Assembly: GCA_016927535.1 (NCBI GenBank)
Contig: JAFGMM010000347.1
Location: 1 to 32,130, forward strand
Direction of reading: 5' to 3'
From: Anaerolineae bacterium
Lineage (GTDB): Bacteria > Chloroflexota > Anaerolineae > Aggregatilineales > JAFGMM01
Length of the DNA: 32,130 nt
Part shown: piece by piece, positions 6,919-15,780 of the stretch
Numbering within the stretch: position 1 is the stretch's first letter
Layout of the letters: every line of letters begins with the position of its first letter
The notes under the pieces: generated by a model
Database searches by the model: none
What the model was told of the DNA's origin: nothing
Seen by the model: the letters and a program-made list of their open reading frames with translations, nothing else
Position numbers and translations under genes: made by a program

Positions 6919-9900
6919 ATGGGCACCGAACCGATTAAAAACGTCAGCCTTGAGCACCTCTATCACGGATATCTCGTCGAGAGTGGCCGGCCAACGGGCG
7001 CTCCCCAACTCATCGCTTGTTCGCCGGGGGTAGCCGTCGGCCAGTGGCGCGAATGTCTCGCGCTGGCCCCGCTGCTCCCGGCCGGCCATGACGACGCCAC
7101 CGGCCCCGATTCGGACGTGATCGGCCTCTTTCATGGGCAGAACACCGACTATATCCTGGCGCATGCCCGGCGCGAATGGATCGGCGAAAGCGCCGTCCCC
7201 ACCGTGCATTACATTCTGCTGCCCAGGGCCGTCCTCGATATCCTCAGCGGTAACATCAACGTTTTGCAGCGGGTGCTGCAAAACGAAATGCCCACCTTCA
7301 ACGTCCTGCGAAACGAAATCAACCCTTACTTGATCTCCGACCTTGCCGCGCCCACGACCAGGCAGCAGATGAGCGCGCTCACCACCCTGCTAAGCTGCTG
7401 CCAGAACGTCGCCCGGACGACGCGCGGGTTGCTGGGAACCATTGTCCTGGGCGAGCCGCTGGCAATTATCAACTGCAACGCGCCTATCGCCGAACGCCTG
7501 CACTTTCTCCAGGGCTTGTTATCGCTGCTGCCACCGCCGGCGCGCTCTGAGATTACGTTCGTATCCTACGTCAGCACCGGCCAGAACAGCCCGGCTCAGA
7601 TCAAATTCCTGGCGCGCGGCGCAGTGCCCCCGGAGAAGCACCAGGTATTCAACTGGGAGGCCGGCGAACTGACTACCACGTTTACCGCCAAAGAGCCTTA
7701 CAGCAGCTTTGCCGTGGGCCGTATGCAGCTTGATCCCATCGATCTCGACCGGCGCCTCAACGACATGGCCGACACCGCGCGCCATTACATGGACGTTCTG
7801 CCGCTCGCCGCCGCCCTCGCCGAGGTCGCGCGCCGCGCCGTCATGGACATCGCGCTCGCCGAAGGGCAGCCGCTCTACCGCGAGGATGTGATGGGCGTCC
7901 TGCAAACCGACCCCACCCTAAGAGGCGACCTGCGCGTCGCCTACGCCGAATACCTGTTGCGCGTCACGCTCGCGCTCGACGAGCCGGAACCCGCCGATGT
8001 CCTGGTTTCTTTGATCGAAGAAGACCGCACCGTCGCCGTCGCCGTCTTCAAGCAGTTAGAACGCGCCGCCCGCGAAGGCCGCGCGCTGCCTGCCTTTACG
8101 CTGCTGAAGCGCTGGTTTAACCTGGCGCCCGAAATGGCCGAATCCTGGCCGCGCATCTTCGGCGTGGTGGCGCTGGCCTACCAACGTGAGCTGGCCGGTC
8201 GCCAGGACAGCGAAGGCGTCGCCGGGCTGCTGGAAGAACTGGAAACCACGCCGGTCGCGCTGGAGTTCGACCAGGTGATGGACAAAATCCTGCAAACCAG
8301 CCTGCCGCTGGCGCGCAAAAACAGCCGTATCGCCCGCTCGACGCTGCGCCTGGCCGCCCACCACCTGGAACCGCGCGACTTCGACCGGCTGCTCAACGAC
8401 GCCGCCTTTGTCGATCAACTGCCGGCCCCGGTCCAGGCCGCCTTGGTCTGCCTGGATTCGAGCAAGCCCATCGAAGGAACCGGGCGCGGCGTGCTGCTCC
8501 GCGCGGGCAAGGCGCTGGGCGAACAGGGCGATATGGTGCTGGCCCGCTTCGCCGAGCATGCCGTCGCCATCCACCGGCAGGAGTTGATCGACGTGCCGGC
8601 GCTGGAGAGCCTGCGCAACCTGGCGCAGTCCAGATACGCCGGGCGCTTCACCGAAATCTTGCAGCAAACCGTGTGGGCGCTGGTCCGTTCCCCGGAATTG
8701 ACGACCCTGCCCGAACCCGGTCCGCTGCTGCTCGCGCAGATTCTCTTTTTGCTCGACCGGCCCGCCGACCTGGCGCAACTGCTGCTGCGCTACCAACATG
8801 TGCTCTACGGCGATCCCCGCCTCGACGAGTTTCGCCAACTGGTGCGCGCACTCTTCCAGGTGACGCCGGTCGGCGCATCCCAGGCGCTCGGCGCGCTCCG
8901 GGCGCTGGAGGCGAACGCCAGCCTCGACCGGCACGCCCTAGCGCTGGCGTATCGCAGCGTGCTGCACGTGCACGACTGGGACCCCGGCGTGGAATATGCC
9001 GTCAACGGGCTGCTGGCGCTGATGGACCGGCGCACCGAGTTAGCGCTTACTTTGGGTTTTCCGTTTACGGTCGAGCTGTTTCGCTATGTCGCCGAACACG
9101 GTGAGCGCGCCGACCTGCTCCGCGTCGCCAAGCCGCTCTTCGATCACCTGCCCCCCGACGCTGCCCAGTCGGCGCCCGTGATGCGCCGCATCTGGCCGCT
9201 GCTCGCCCAGGATATCGAAATGCGCGAGATCGCCATCGACCTGCTGCGCGCCTATACCCGGCGCATCCCGCAGAAAGAGATCGGTAAGCTGCTGCGCCTC
9301 TACGACAACAAACGGACCCAACGCGAGCGCGAAACGCTCAAGGTCAGTCTGGCGCTCTATCCCGTCTTTCGCGCCCGCGACTTGCTCGCGCTCGCCGAGC
9401 ATATCAAGCGAGCCGTCGATCTGTTCAGCGATCTGATCGTCAACTTCGAGTACAACCAACCTCCCCACCCTAATGTCCTCACCAGAGAACTGGGGTCGCT
9501 GACCGGCGCGCTCTCCAAGAAAGAGATCGCCAACCTCTCACAGCAAAGCCTGACGCTTGCCGACTGCATCCAACAGTTGGGCCGCGCGCACAGCCAGGAC
9601 AATACCCGCGAGTCGCTCATCGCTAACCAGGCTGTGCCGCGCTCTGGGGTCGGGATTCTGTACTGGTTGGGTGGCTACTTTGCCGAAGGCGACCCGGAAG
9701 AACGCGATATCGACCGGCACGGCTTGCCCCATCCCTTCGGCAACCGCTCGCTCAACATCCTTTACGATGAAGTCACCCTCACCGCCGATCTGTTCGCCGA
9801 TTTGTTCGAAGCGTTCCCGGTTGACAAGCCGCCCGCCCTCGACCTGACCGCCCTGCGCGACGACATCGAGAGCCGGTGGGAGGAGTTGGACATCTTCGAC

Positions 9901-10104
9901 CAGCGCCGGCTCCAACATACGCTGGCGCGTGACTGCCAAACCCTGGCCAGCCTCACCGCTCAGATGGCGCAAACCGGCGGCAGTACCACCTTTCTGGGCG
10001 CCGACGTATCCAAGCAGGTCATCCAGGGCAAGGTCGCGCCCCAGTCGGTGATCGACGTGCTGCGCTGGATGGGCGGGTTTTACACCGGCAAGCACCCGAA
10101 GTAA
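6919..10104 (+). CDS. Large helical protein of uncertain family; N-terminus may be GAP1-N-like
   Basis: A 1061-residue soluble protein without signal peptide or obvious membrane segments. I do not recognise it with certainty. Residues 1-270 look like a globular domain, with LYHGYL near the start, LFHGQNTDYI at about 75, and LLSLLPPPARSEITF at about 200-214 followed by a second beta-rich part. This order resembles the N-terminal GAP1 (GTPase-associated protein) domains described in bacterial conflict systems, but the match is from memory of the pattern only. Residues ~270-1060 are long, Leu/Ala/Arg-rich helical repeats that suggest a solenoid scaffold. No GTPase, TPR-kinase or effector gene is adjacent. 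The gene stands alone, with its own promoter, and converges on the ABC permease gene 31 nt downstream. Start: ATG with only a weak AGG upstream. Confidence 0.75.
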   Translation: MGTEPIKNVSLEHLYHGYLVESGRPTGAPQLIACSPGVAVGQWRECLALAPLLPAGHDDATGPDSDVIGLFHGQNTDYILAHARREWIGESAVPTVHYILLPRAVLDILSGNINVLQRVLQNEMPTFNVLRNEINPYLISDLAAPTTRQQMSALTTLLSCCQNVARTTRGLLGTIVLGEPLAIINCNAPIAERLHFLQGLLSLLPPPARSEITFVSYVSTGQNSPAQIKFLARGAVPPEKHQVFNWEAGELTTTFTAKEPYSSFAVGRMQLDPIDLDRRLNDMADTARHYMDVLPLAAALAEVARRAVMDIALAEGQPLYREDVMGVLQTDPTLRGDLRVAYAEYLLRVTLALDEPEPADVLVSLIEEDRTVAVAVFKQLERAAREGRALPAFTLLKRWFNLAPEMAESWPRIFGVVALAYQRELAGRQDSEGVAGLLEELETTPVALEFDQVMDKILQTSLPLARKNSRIARSTLRLAAHHLEPRDFDRLLNDAAFVDQLPAPVQAALVCLDSSKPIEGTGRGVLLRAGKALGEQGDMVLARFAEHAVAIHRQELIDVPALESLRNLAQSRYAGRFTEILQQTVWALVRSPELTTLPEPGPLLLAQILFLLDRPADLAQLLLRYQHVLYGDPRLDEFRQLVRALFQVTPVGASQALGALRALEANASLDRHALALAYRSVLHVHDWDPGVEYAVNGLLALMDRRTELALTLGFPFTVELFRYVAEHGERADLLRVAKPLFDHLPPDAAQSAPVMRRIWPLLAQDIEMREIAIDLLRAYTRRIPQKEIGKLLRLYDNKRTQRERETLKVSLALYPVFRARDLLALAEHIKRAVDLFSDLIVNFEYNQPPHPNVLTRELGSLTGALSKKEIANLSQQSLTLADCIQQLGRAHSQDNTRESLIANQAVPRSGVGILYWLGGYFAEGDPEERDIDRHGLPHPFGNRSLNILYDEVTLTADLFADLFEAFPVDKPPALDLTALRDDIESRWEELDIFDQRRLQHTLARDCQTLASLTAQMAQTGGSTTFLGADVSKQVIQGKVAPQSVIDVLRWMGGFYTGKHPK

Positions 10105-10135
10105 ACCGGTGCGCACGGCGCGCCGCGCCCGCCGA

Positions 10136-10894
10136 TCAATCCAGGATCAACTGCGCGCGCCGGAAGCGGGCCAGCGCGCCGGCGAACACCAGCGCGTCGG
10201 CGGCCAGCAGGAGCACGGCAATTGCCAGGACGACCACAATTTCGTTGCCGTCGCTCGCCCACTGCACAAAGCCCACCTGTACGTCAAGCGGCACCAACTG
10301 CCCCAAGACGAGCGGCAAAAAGCCGGGTATGCCCAACACCAGCAGCATCGGGACTATCATACGCTGGCTGGCCTGCCGTGCGGTGGGCGTGCGCAGCGAG
10401 ACCAGGATGCCCGCGCCCCCGGCTAACCCGGCGGTCAGCAGAGTCAGCAGCACGATGCTCAGCGCGATATCGGCGGGGAAGAAATGCAGCCCGCCCTCGC
10501 CCTGCCCGGCGATGCGGATGAGATTGATCCCCACGACCGCGATAAGCTGGCTGAGCAGCGCGACGCCCCAGGCGTGCACCGTGATCGCCGCCAGTTTGCC
10601 GAGCAAGATCGCCCGGTCGGGCAGGCGGCTCGCCAGCAGCGTCTCGAACGTGTGGCGCTCGCGTTCGCCGGCGAACAGATCGACCACCGTGCTTGTTACA
10701 ATAAGAATAGGGAAACAGGCGAAAATCAACGCGCCCCACGATTCCAGGTATCCGCCTCCCATCATGATCGGCGCCAGACCCATCAGTCCGGCGTACCCCA
10801 ACGCCTGCACCAGACCGGCTTGGCGCTTGCCAGCGGGAAACAGAGTCTCGTGCAGTTCCTTGCGCGCAACCGTCCAGATATCACCCCACAACAT
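10136..10894 (-). CDS. ABC-2-type transporter permease
   Basis: A 252-residue polytopic membrane protein with about six hydrophobic segments and a soluble patch rich in charged residues (AGERERHTFETLLA, around residues 73-86). That patch is typical of ABC-2 exporters, in which it lies in the coupling region. It would form the membrane channel of an exporter with the ATPase encoded immediately upstream; the two frames overlap by 14 bp, so translation is probably coupled. The exported substrate is unknown. Last gene of a four-gene operon. Confidence 0.85.
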   Translation of the reverse strand: MLWGDIWTVARKELHETLFPAGKRQAGLVQALGYAGLMGLAPIMMGGGYLESWGALIFACFPILIVTSTVVDLFAGERERHTFETLLASRLPDRAILLGKLAAITVHAWGVALLSQLIAVVGINLIRIAGQGEGGLHFFPADIALSIVLLTLLTAGLAGGAGILVSLRTPTARQASQRMIVPMLLVLGIPGFLPLVLGQLVPLDVQVGFVQWASDGNEIVVVLAIAVLLLAADALVFAGALARFRRAQLILD

Positions 10895-11816
10895 CGCTTG
10901 CCTCCATCAAACTCAAAAAGAAATCTTCCAGGCTGTTCTGCACCCGGCGCACTTCTTCGATCTGTGCGCCCGCGCCGACCATCCAACTGACCAGCGGCGC
11001 TACCTCGGCGCCGGGGCGCAGGTCGAGCCGGATCGTGTCGCCGCCGTTGTAGTGCACCGCGACCACTTCGGGGCGCGCTTGCAGCGCCGCCGTGTCGAAG
11101 CCGCGCCCGCGAATCTCGGCGCGCGGGCCGGCGCTCCGGGCGCGCAGTTCGTCGGTGTCGCCCACCGCCAGCAGCCGGCCCTCCCGGATCACCGCCGCCT
11201 GCCCGCAGAGTTTCTCGGCTTCGGCCAGGTTGTGCGTGGTCAGGAAGACCGTCACGCCCTCCTGCTCGACCATCCGGGCTAAATCTCTGCGCAGTTCCAC
11301 GGCGGCCACCGGGTCGAAGCCGGAGGTCGGCTCGTCCAGGAAGAGCAGCGCGGGGCGATGCAGCAGCGCGCGGGCCACCGCTAACTTCTGCTTCATGCCC
11401 TTGCTCCACCCGCCGATCCCCTCTTTGCGGCGCTCCCACAGCCCCAGGTGATCGAGCAGTTCCTTGATGCGCGCCTGCCGTTCGGCCCCAGGTAGATGAT
11501 TGATGCGCCCGTAATAGTCGAGGTTGGCCTCGGCGCTCATCCGCTCGTACAGGCCGTGGTGCTCCAGCAGCGCGCCGCAGCGCTCGCGGATCCGGTCCGC
11601 CTGGGTGCGCGTATCGAAGCCGAAGATTTCGGCGCGCCCGGCGCTCGGCTCCAGCAGCCCCAGCAGCAGACGGATCGTGGTCGTCTTGCCCGACCCGTTC
11701 GGGCCGAGAAAACCGAAGACCACCCCGGCGGGCACTTCAAACGAAAGCTGATCGACGGCGCGCACAGCGCCGAACTCGCGTGATAAGTTCTCGGTTCGGA
11801 TGATAATCTCGCTCAT
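10881..11816 (-). CDS. ABC transporter ATP-binding protein
   Basis: A 311-residue ATPase. Walker A GPNGSGKT is at residues 38-45, a degenerate signature GGWSKGM at about 135-141 (instead of LSGGQ), Walker B LLFLDEP at 157-163, and the switch histidine H195 in TTHNL. The C-terminal ~90 residues form an extra domain of the kind seen in CcmA/DrrA-type exporters. It energises the permease downstream. Its ATG overlaps the stop of the regulator gene by 4 bp (ATGA). Confidence 0.93.
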   Translation of the reverse strand: MSEIIIRTENLSREFGAVRAVDQLSFEVPAGVVFGFLGPNGSGKTTTIRLLLGLLEPSAGRAEIFGFDTRTQADRIRERCGALLEHHGLYERMSAEANLDYYGRINHLPGAERQARIKELLDHLGLWERRKEGIGGWSKGMKQKLAVARALLHRPALLFLDEPTSGFDPVAAVELRRDLARMVEQEGVTVFLTTHNLAEAEKLCGQAAVIREGRLLAVGDTDELRARSAGPRAEIRGRGFDTAALQARPEVVAVHYNGGDTIRLDLRPGAEVAPLVSWMVGAGAQIEEVRRVQNSLEDFFLSLMEASDVVG

Positions 11817-12136
11817 TTTTGCTTACTCTCCGTGCTCTTGATGGCATTCTTCAGCCAATCCCGGTAGTCCTCAAACGCTTTGCGTCCCGCGTCGGTCAGC
11901 CGGCAGATCGTGCGCGGTATCTTCCCCTCGAACGTTTTTTCAATCGCTACGTACCCGGCGCCCTCCAGCCTGGATAAGTGCGACGAGAGGTTGCCTTTGG
12001 TCAGCCCGGTTTGGCGCTTCAGAAAGAGAAAATCGGCGGCCTCCACGGTGTACAGGATGGTCATAATCGCCAGCCGCGCCGGCTCATGCACGAGACGGTC
12101 TACGTCGAGCATGTTACGGATATCTTCGCCGGCCAC
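11813..12136 (-). CDS. Winged-helix transcriptional regulator (HTH_34/ArsR-like)
   Basis: A 107-residue DNA-binding protein. A helix-turn-helix lies in residues ~35-60 (KRQTGLTKGNLSSHLSRL), followed by a beta-wing with EKTFEGKIPRT and the RLTDAGRKAF helix. This matches the one-domain winged-helix regulators commonly placed beside ABC exporters. The start is GTG, supported by a strong GAGGAGGT Shine-Dalgarno 8 nt upstream. It sits between the membrane-protein gene (2 nt gap) and the ATPase (4-bp overlap), so it probably regulates its own operon. The candidate operator is at 12852-12863. Confidence 0.88.
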   Translation of the reverse strand: MAGEDIRNMLDVDRLVHEPARLAIMTILYTVEAADFLFLKRQTGLTKGNLSSHLSRLEGAGYVAIEKTFEGKIPRTICRLTDAGRKAFEDYRDWLKNAIKSTESKQK

Positions 12137-12138
12137 GG

Positions 12139-12831
12139 CTAGACCTCCTCGTACTCGTCGGCGTCGCCATCCGCCGGCAGCGGGTTCTGCCGGAGGTAGT
12201 CGCGCAGCGCCAGCCCTCCCGACCCGATCAAAACAATCCCCATCGCCCCGAAGTAGACGGCGGCGCTCAGCAGGTTGTAGGGGTCGGTGGTGAGGGCCAC
12301 GCCGGCGCCGACCAGCGCCGAGAGCGCCGCCAACACGTAAAAGCGCGCCAGGCCGAGCCGGTATCCCAGCAGGGCCAGCAATAGGCCGAACAAGACGCCC
12401 TCGCTCACCGGCATCGACAAGGCCCAGTCCGGCAGCCGCCGGGCGAGCACGCCCAGCCCAGCCGCCACGATGACCGAACCGGCCACGGTCAGGATCGCCA
12501 GGCCGATCATGCCCGCCGGCGAGCGCTTTATCGCTTTAGGGGCGCGGTAGGCCACGTAGCCGGTGCGCGGGTACGTGACCCGGTTTTTGACCGCGTTCAC
12601 CGCCCGCCGGACGCCCTTGGCGACCGTCATCGCGCCGACCGTGGTCAGGAAGATCAGGCCGGCGGCGACCACCAGCGCCGCCGGCGCGCCCAGAACTGCC
12701 GCAATCGCCGCGCTGACCAGGATGACGGTCGTACCCCACAAGAAGACGCCGCCCGCCGCAATCTCGACCAGACCGTCTTCGTACCAGTAGCGCCGGGTGC
12801 GCTGCGCCATTTTGTCAATGTCCGGATTCAT
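12139..12831 (-). CDS. Polytopic membrane protein of unknown function, first gene of ABC operon
   Basis: A 230-residue protein with about six hydrophobic segments in two clusters. It has a conserved-looking amphipathic N-terminus (MNPDIDKMAQRTRRYWYEDG) and an acidic C-terminal tail. I do not recognise a catalytic motif. The ATG at 12831 is preceded by AAGGTG at a good distance; the longer frame from 12876 would translate through the likely operator. Its position at the head of an operon with a regulator and an ABC-2 exporter suggests a role in the same process, possibly stress sensing or export assistance. This is context only. Confidence 0.75.
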   Translation of the reverse strand: MNPDIDKMAQRTRRYWYEDGLVEIAAGGVFLWGTTVILVSAAIAAVLGAPAALVVAAGLIFLTTVGAMTVAKGVRRAVNAVKNRVTYPRTGYVAYRAPKAIKRSPAGMIGLAILTVAGSVIVAAGLGVLARRLPDWALSMPVSEGVLFGLLLALLGYRLGLARFYVLAALSALVGAGVALTTDPYNLLSAAVYFGAMGIVLIGSGGLALRDYLRQNPLPADGDADEYEEV

Positions 12832-12851
12832 CGCCCACACCTTTTTTCTCA

Positions 12852-12863
12852 CAAACCGGTTTG
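12852..12863. promoter_or_regulatory. Perfect 12-bp palindrome, candidate operator of ABC operon
   Basis: CAAACCGGTTTG is a perfect palindrome. It lies between the likely -10 box (12885-12890) and the first start codon (12831), where a bound repressor would block transcription. A winged-helix regulator is encoded by the second gene of the operon. Confidence 0.45.
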
Positions 12864-12884
12864 CAATACAAACCACACTGCGAA

Positions 12885-12890
12885 ATTATA
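12885..12890 (-). promoter_or_regulatory. -10 box of ABC operon
   Basis: Reads TATAAT on the minus strand, 53 nt before the first start codon. No convincing -35 hexamer is seen. It overlaps the edge of an 8-bp inverted repeat (TAGGGCGG / CCGCCCTA, 12889-12912) that could also be the end signal of the upstream gene. Confidence 0.4.
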
Positions 12891-12969
12891 GGGCGGATCT
12901 GGCGCCGCCCTACTATGACGAATATCGTATTAATCGCGTGATGTTTGTAACCACTTGCCCGGCGCCGGT

Positions 12970-13488
12970 CTAGAAACCGATCCCCTCCGTGATCCGCAGC
13001 TTCGCAAACCAGCCGCCCAGGACCTGGTTATGGTGCGCGATGATCTGCGCGGCGGTCAGGTCGCCGCCGTCCCATGTGCTATGCGCATCGCTGACCAGCG
13101 TCACATCGTAGCCCAGGCTGAACGCGCGCCGCACCGTCGTATCGATACAGTACTCGCTTTGCAGGCCGGCGACCACCAGGCCGGTCACCCCTTTCGATTG
13201 CAGCACGGCCTGCAAAAGCGTCTCGTGGAAAGAATCGGGTGTGCGCTTCTCGACGACCGATTCGCCCGGCTTCGGCGCGACCGCCGGGTGAATCTGCCAG
13301 CCGGGCGTCCCGCGCTCCGCGTCGCTGTCGGTGTGTTGGATGTACACAACCGGGGCGCCGGCGGCGCGCGCCTTCTGGATCAGCTTCCCCACGTTGGCGA
13401 GCAGCCGCTCGCCGTCGTGGATGGGTGGCATCGTCTTACCGTCGAAATTAGCGGTCTGTACATCGACCACCAACAGAGCGGTTCTCAT
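12970..13488 (-). CDS. Isochorismatase-family cysteine hydrolase
   Basis: A 172-residue single-domain hydrolase. The catalytic triad of the family is visible: Asp in LLVVDVQ (residue 9), Lys in VEKRTPDSF (about residue 80), and Cys in QSEYCIDTTVRRAF (about residue 113). Members hydrolyse amides such as nicotinamide, N-carbamoyl compounds or isochorismate ethers; the substrate here cannot be told. The start codon is 6 nt after the galE stop, with an AGGGGTGA Shine-Dalgarno inside the end of galE, so it is translated from the same transcript. Confidence 0.88.
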   Translation of the reverse strand: MRTALLVVDVQTANFDGKTMPPIHDGERLLANVGKLIQKARAAGAPVVYIQHTDSDAERGTPGWQIHPAVAPKPGESVVEKRTPDSFHETLLQAVLQSKGVTGLVVAGLQSEYCIDTTVRRAFSLGYDVTLVSDAHSTWDGGDLTAAQIIAHHNQVLGGWFAKLRITEGIGF

Positions 13489-13494
13489 GTTTTT

Positions 13495-14475
<981 letters not shown>

Positions 14476-14525
14476 ACTGCCCCCTGTATAAGTACAACGC
14501 TTGCTGCGAATCAAAGTTCGTGCAC

Positions 14526-14531
14526 AGTATA
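14526..14531 (-). promoter_or_regulatory. -10 box of galE
   Basis: Reads TATACT on the minus strand. It gives a leader of about 44 nt with a good Shine-Dalgarno. The -35 region is weak. It overlaps one arm of the palindrome at 14530-14547. Confidence 0.4.
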
Positions 14532-14547
14532 GCGCATCCTTGCGCTA
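14530..14547. promoter_or_regulatory. Inverted repeat between divergent galE and deacetylase promoters
   Basis: Perfect 7-bp arms TAGCGCA and TGCGCTA are separated by 4 nt. The repeat touches the -10 box of galE on one side and ends 2 nt before the -35 box of the deacetylase on the other, a natural place for one regulator to control both. Confidence 0.5.
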
Positions 14548-14549
14548 TT

Positions 14550-14578
14550 TTGACACACCTACACGCCCGCGCTATGCT
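14550..14578 (+). promoter_or_regulatory. Promoter of deacetylase, placed for a leaderless mRNA
   Basis: A perfect TTGACA (14550-14555) is followed after exactly 17 nt by TATGCT (14573-14578). Seven nucleotides then separate the -10 box from the ATG at 14586, so the predicted first transcribed base is at or beside the start codon. No Shine-Dalgarno is present. Confidence 0.65.
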
Positions 14579-14585
14579 CTTCGCC

Positions 14586-15572
14586 ATGAGCAAAAGACAC
14601 CTGACTCTATCCACTATTGCCGCCGTCGTCATCGTCATGACGCCGGTCTTGACCATTGTAACCACCGCCCAGGGGGATATCACGACCCCGACGCCGACGC
14701 CGGTCGCCGCCCCGCCGGGCAAACCCACGCTGCGCCCGCTTCTCATGCCCACCCTGCCGCCGACCGCCGCCGGCCCGGTCACCTTAGCGCCGCCGGCGAC
14801 GCCCACACCGACCGTCGTCTACCCTACGCCCACGCCCGATACCCGTCCCAGCCCCACACCGGACGGACGGACGCGCAACGTGCGCGCGCCCATCCTCATG
14901 TATCATTACGTCGGCGACCTGCCCGCCAACGCCGATAACTACCGCGTCGGGCTGACGGTGACGCCCGGCGAGTTTCGCGCACAGATGCAGTATATGGCGA
15001 GCAACGGGTACGAGACCGTCACGCTCGACGACGTGATCTACGCGCTGGCGCAGGGCCATCCCCTGCCGGAGAAGCCGGTTGTGCTCAGCTTCGACGACGG
15101 CTACGCCGACATGTACACACACGTCTTCCCTATCTTGCGAGAGTGTGGCTTTGTGGGTACGTTCTTCGTGGTCACCGAATGGATCGACCAGGCGCGGCCC
15201 GGCTATCTCACGTGGCAGCAGGTGCAGGAGATGGCGGCGGCGGGTATGCGCATCGAGACTCACAGCAAAACCCACGCCGACCTGACCGACAAGCCTTATG
15301 ACTTCCTGGTCTACGAAATTATCGGCTCCATCGAGAGCATTGAGGCGTACACCGGGCGGCGTCCGCGCTTCCTGTGCTACCCCGCCGGCGCCTACGACGA
15401 TTACCTGCTGAGTCTGCTGCCGGGCTTTCAGCTTTGGGGCGCGGTCACCACCGAGGCCGGCACGCGCCACTACAGCGACCGGCCTTACACCCTGCGGCGC
15501 GTGCGCATCGCCAACGACACCACGCTGTCCCAGTTCGCCGGCTTCCTGGATTGGGGGACCGAAGGGGACTAA
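14586..15572 (+). CDS. Membrane-anchored or secreted polysaccharide deacetylase (NodB/CE4)
   Basis: A 328-residue protein: signal or anchor helix at residues 8-27, a Thr/Pro-rich linker at ~31-99 (repeated TPTP), then a NodB domain. Catalytic and metal residues are visible: FDDG with D170-D171, HSKTH (H226 and H230), and the CYPAGAYDD motif at 264-272. It would remove N- or O-acetyl groups from extracellular glycans. The ATG at 14586 is chosen over ATG 14574, because 14574 lies within the -10 box and the promoter geometry predicts leaderless transcription from 14585-14586. The stop codon is part of a 5-bp repeat flanking a MITE-like element. Confidence 0.9.
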   Translation: MSKRHLTLSTIAAVVIVMTPVLTIVTTAQGDITTPTPTPVAAPPGKPTLRPLLMPTLPPTAAGPVTLAPPATPTPTVVYPTPTPDTRPSPTPDGRTRNVRAPILMYHYVGDLPANADNYRVGLTVTPGEFRAQMQYMASNGYETVTLDDVIYALAQGHPLPEKPVVLSFDDGYADMYTHVFPILRECGFVGTFFVVTEWIDQARPGYLTWQQVQEMAAAGMRIETHSKTHADLTDKPYDFLVYEIIGSIESIEAYTGRRPRFLCYPAGAYDDYLLSLLPGFQLWGAVTTEAGTRHYSDRPYTLRRVRIANDTTLSQFAGFLDWGTEGD

Positions 15573-15715
15573 GAGACCGTTTGAAAAGTTTTAAAATGCT
15601 GCTTTTAGTGGCTCCGCCGACTAAAGTCGGCGGCTAAATGCCCACAAAAGACGCTTTTTGCAAACCGATAGCCCACGACTAAAGTCGTGGGGACACTTTT
15701 CAAACAGCTTCTAAG
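15569..15715. mobile_element. MITE-like palindromic element with CTAAG flanks
   Basis: CTAAG at 15569-15573 and 15711-15715 flank 137 bp. The ends are inverted repeats of about 15 bp (12 of 15 match) with an identical core, GTTTGAAAAG (15579-15588) and CTTTTCAAAC (15696-15705). Inside are two hairpins with the same heart GACTAAAGTC: a 9-bp stem at 15614-15633 and CCCACGACTAAAGTCGTGGG at 15672-15691. It contains no transposase. The left flank includes the TAA stop of the deacetylase. Confidence 0.6.
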
Positions 15716-15780
15716 CACCAAGCACAGGTTTTTGCCACAGAGATACCGGCGCAGGCAAAAGCAGTACGCGAGGAGCCGCC

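Noticed and set aside
10105-10135. Bidirectional terminator between the large protein and the ABC permease
   Set aside because: The gap is GC-rich with short self-complementary bits but no stable hairpin followed by a T-run.
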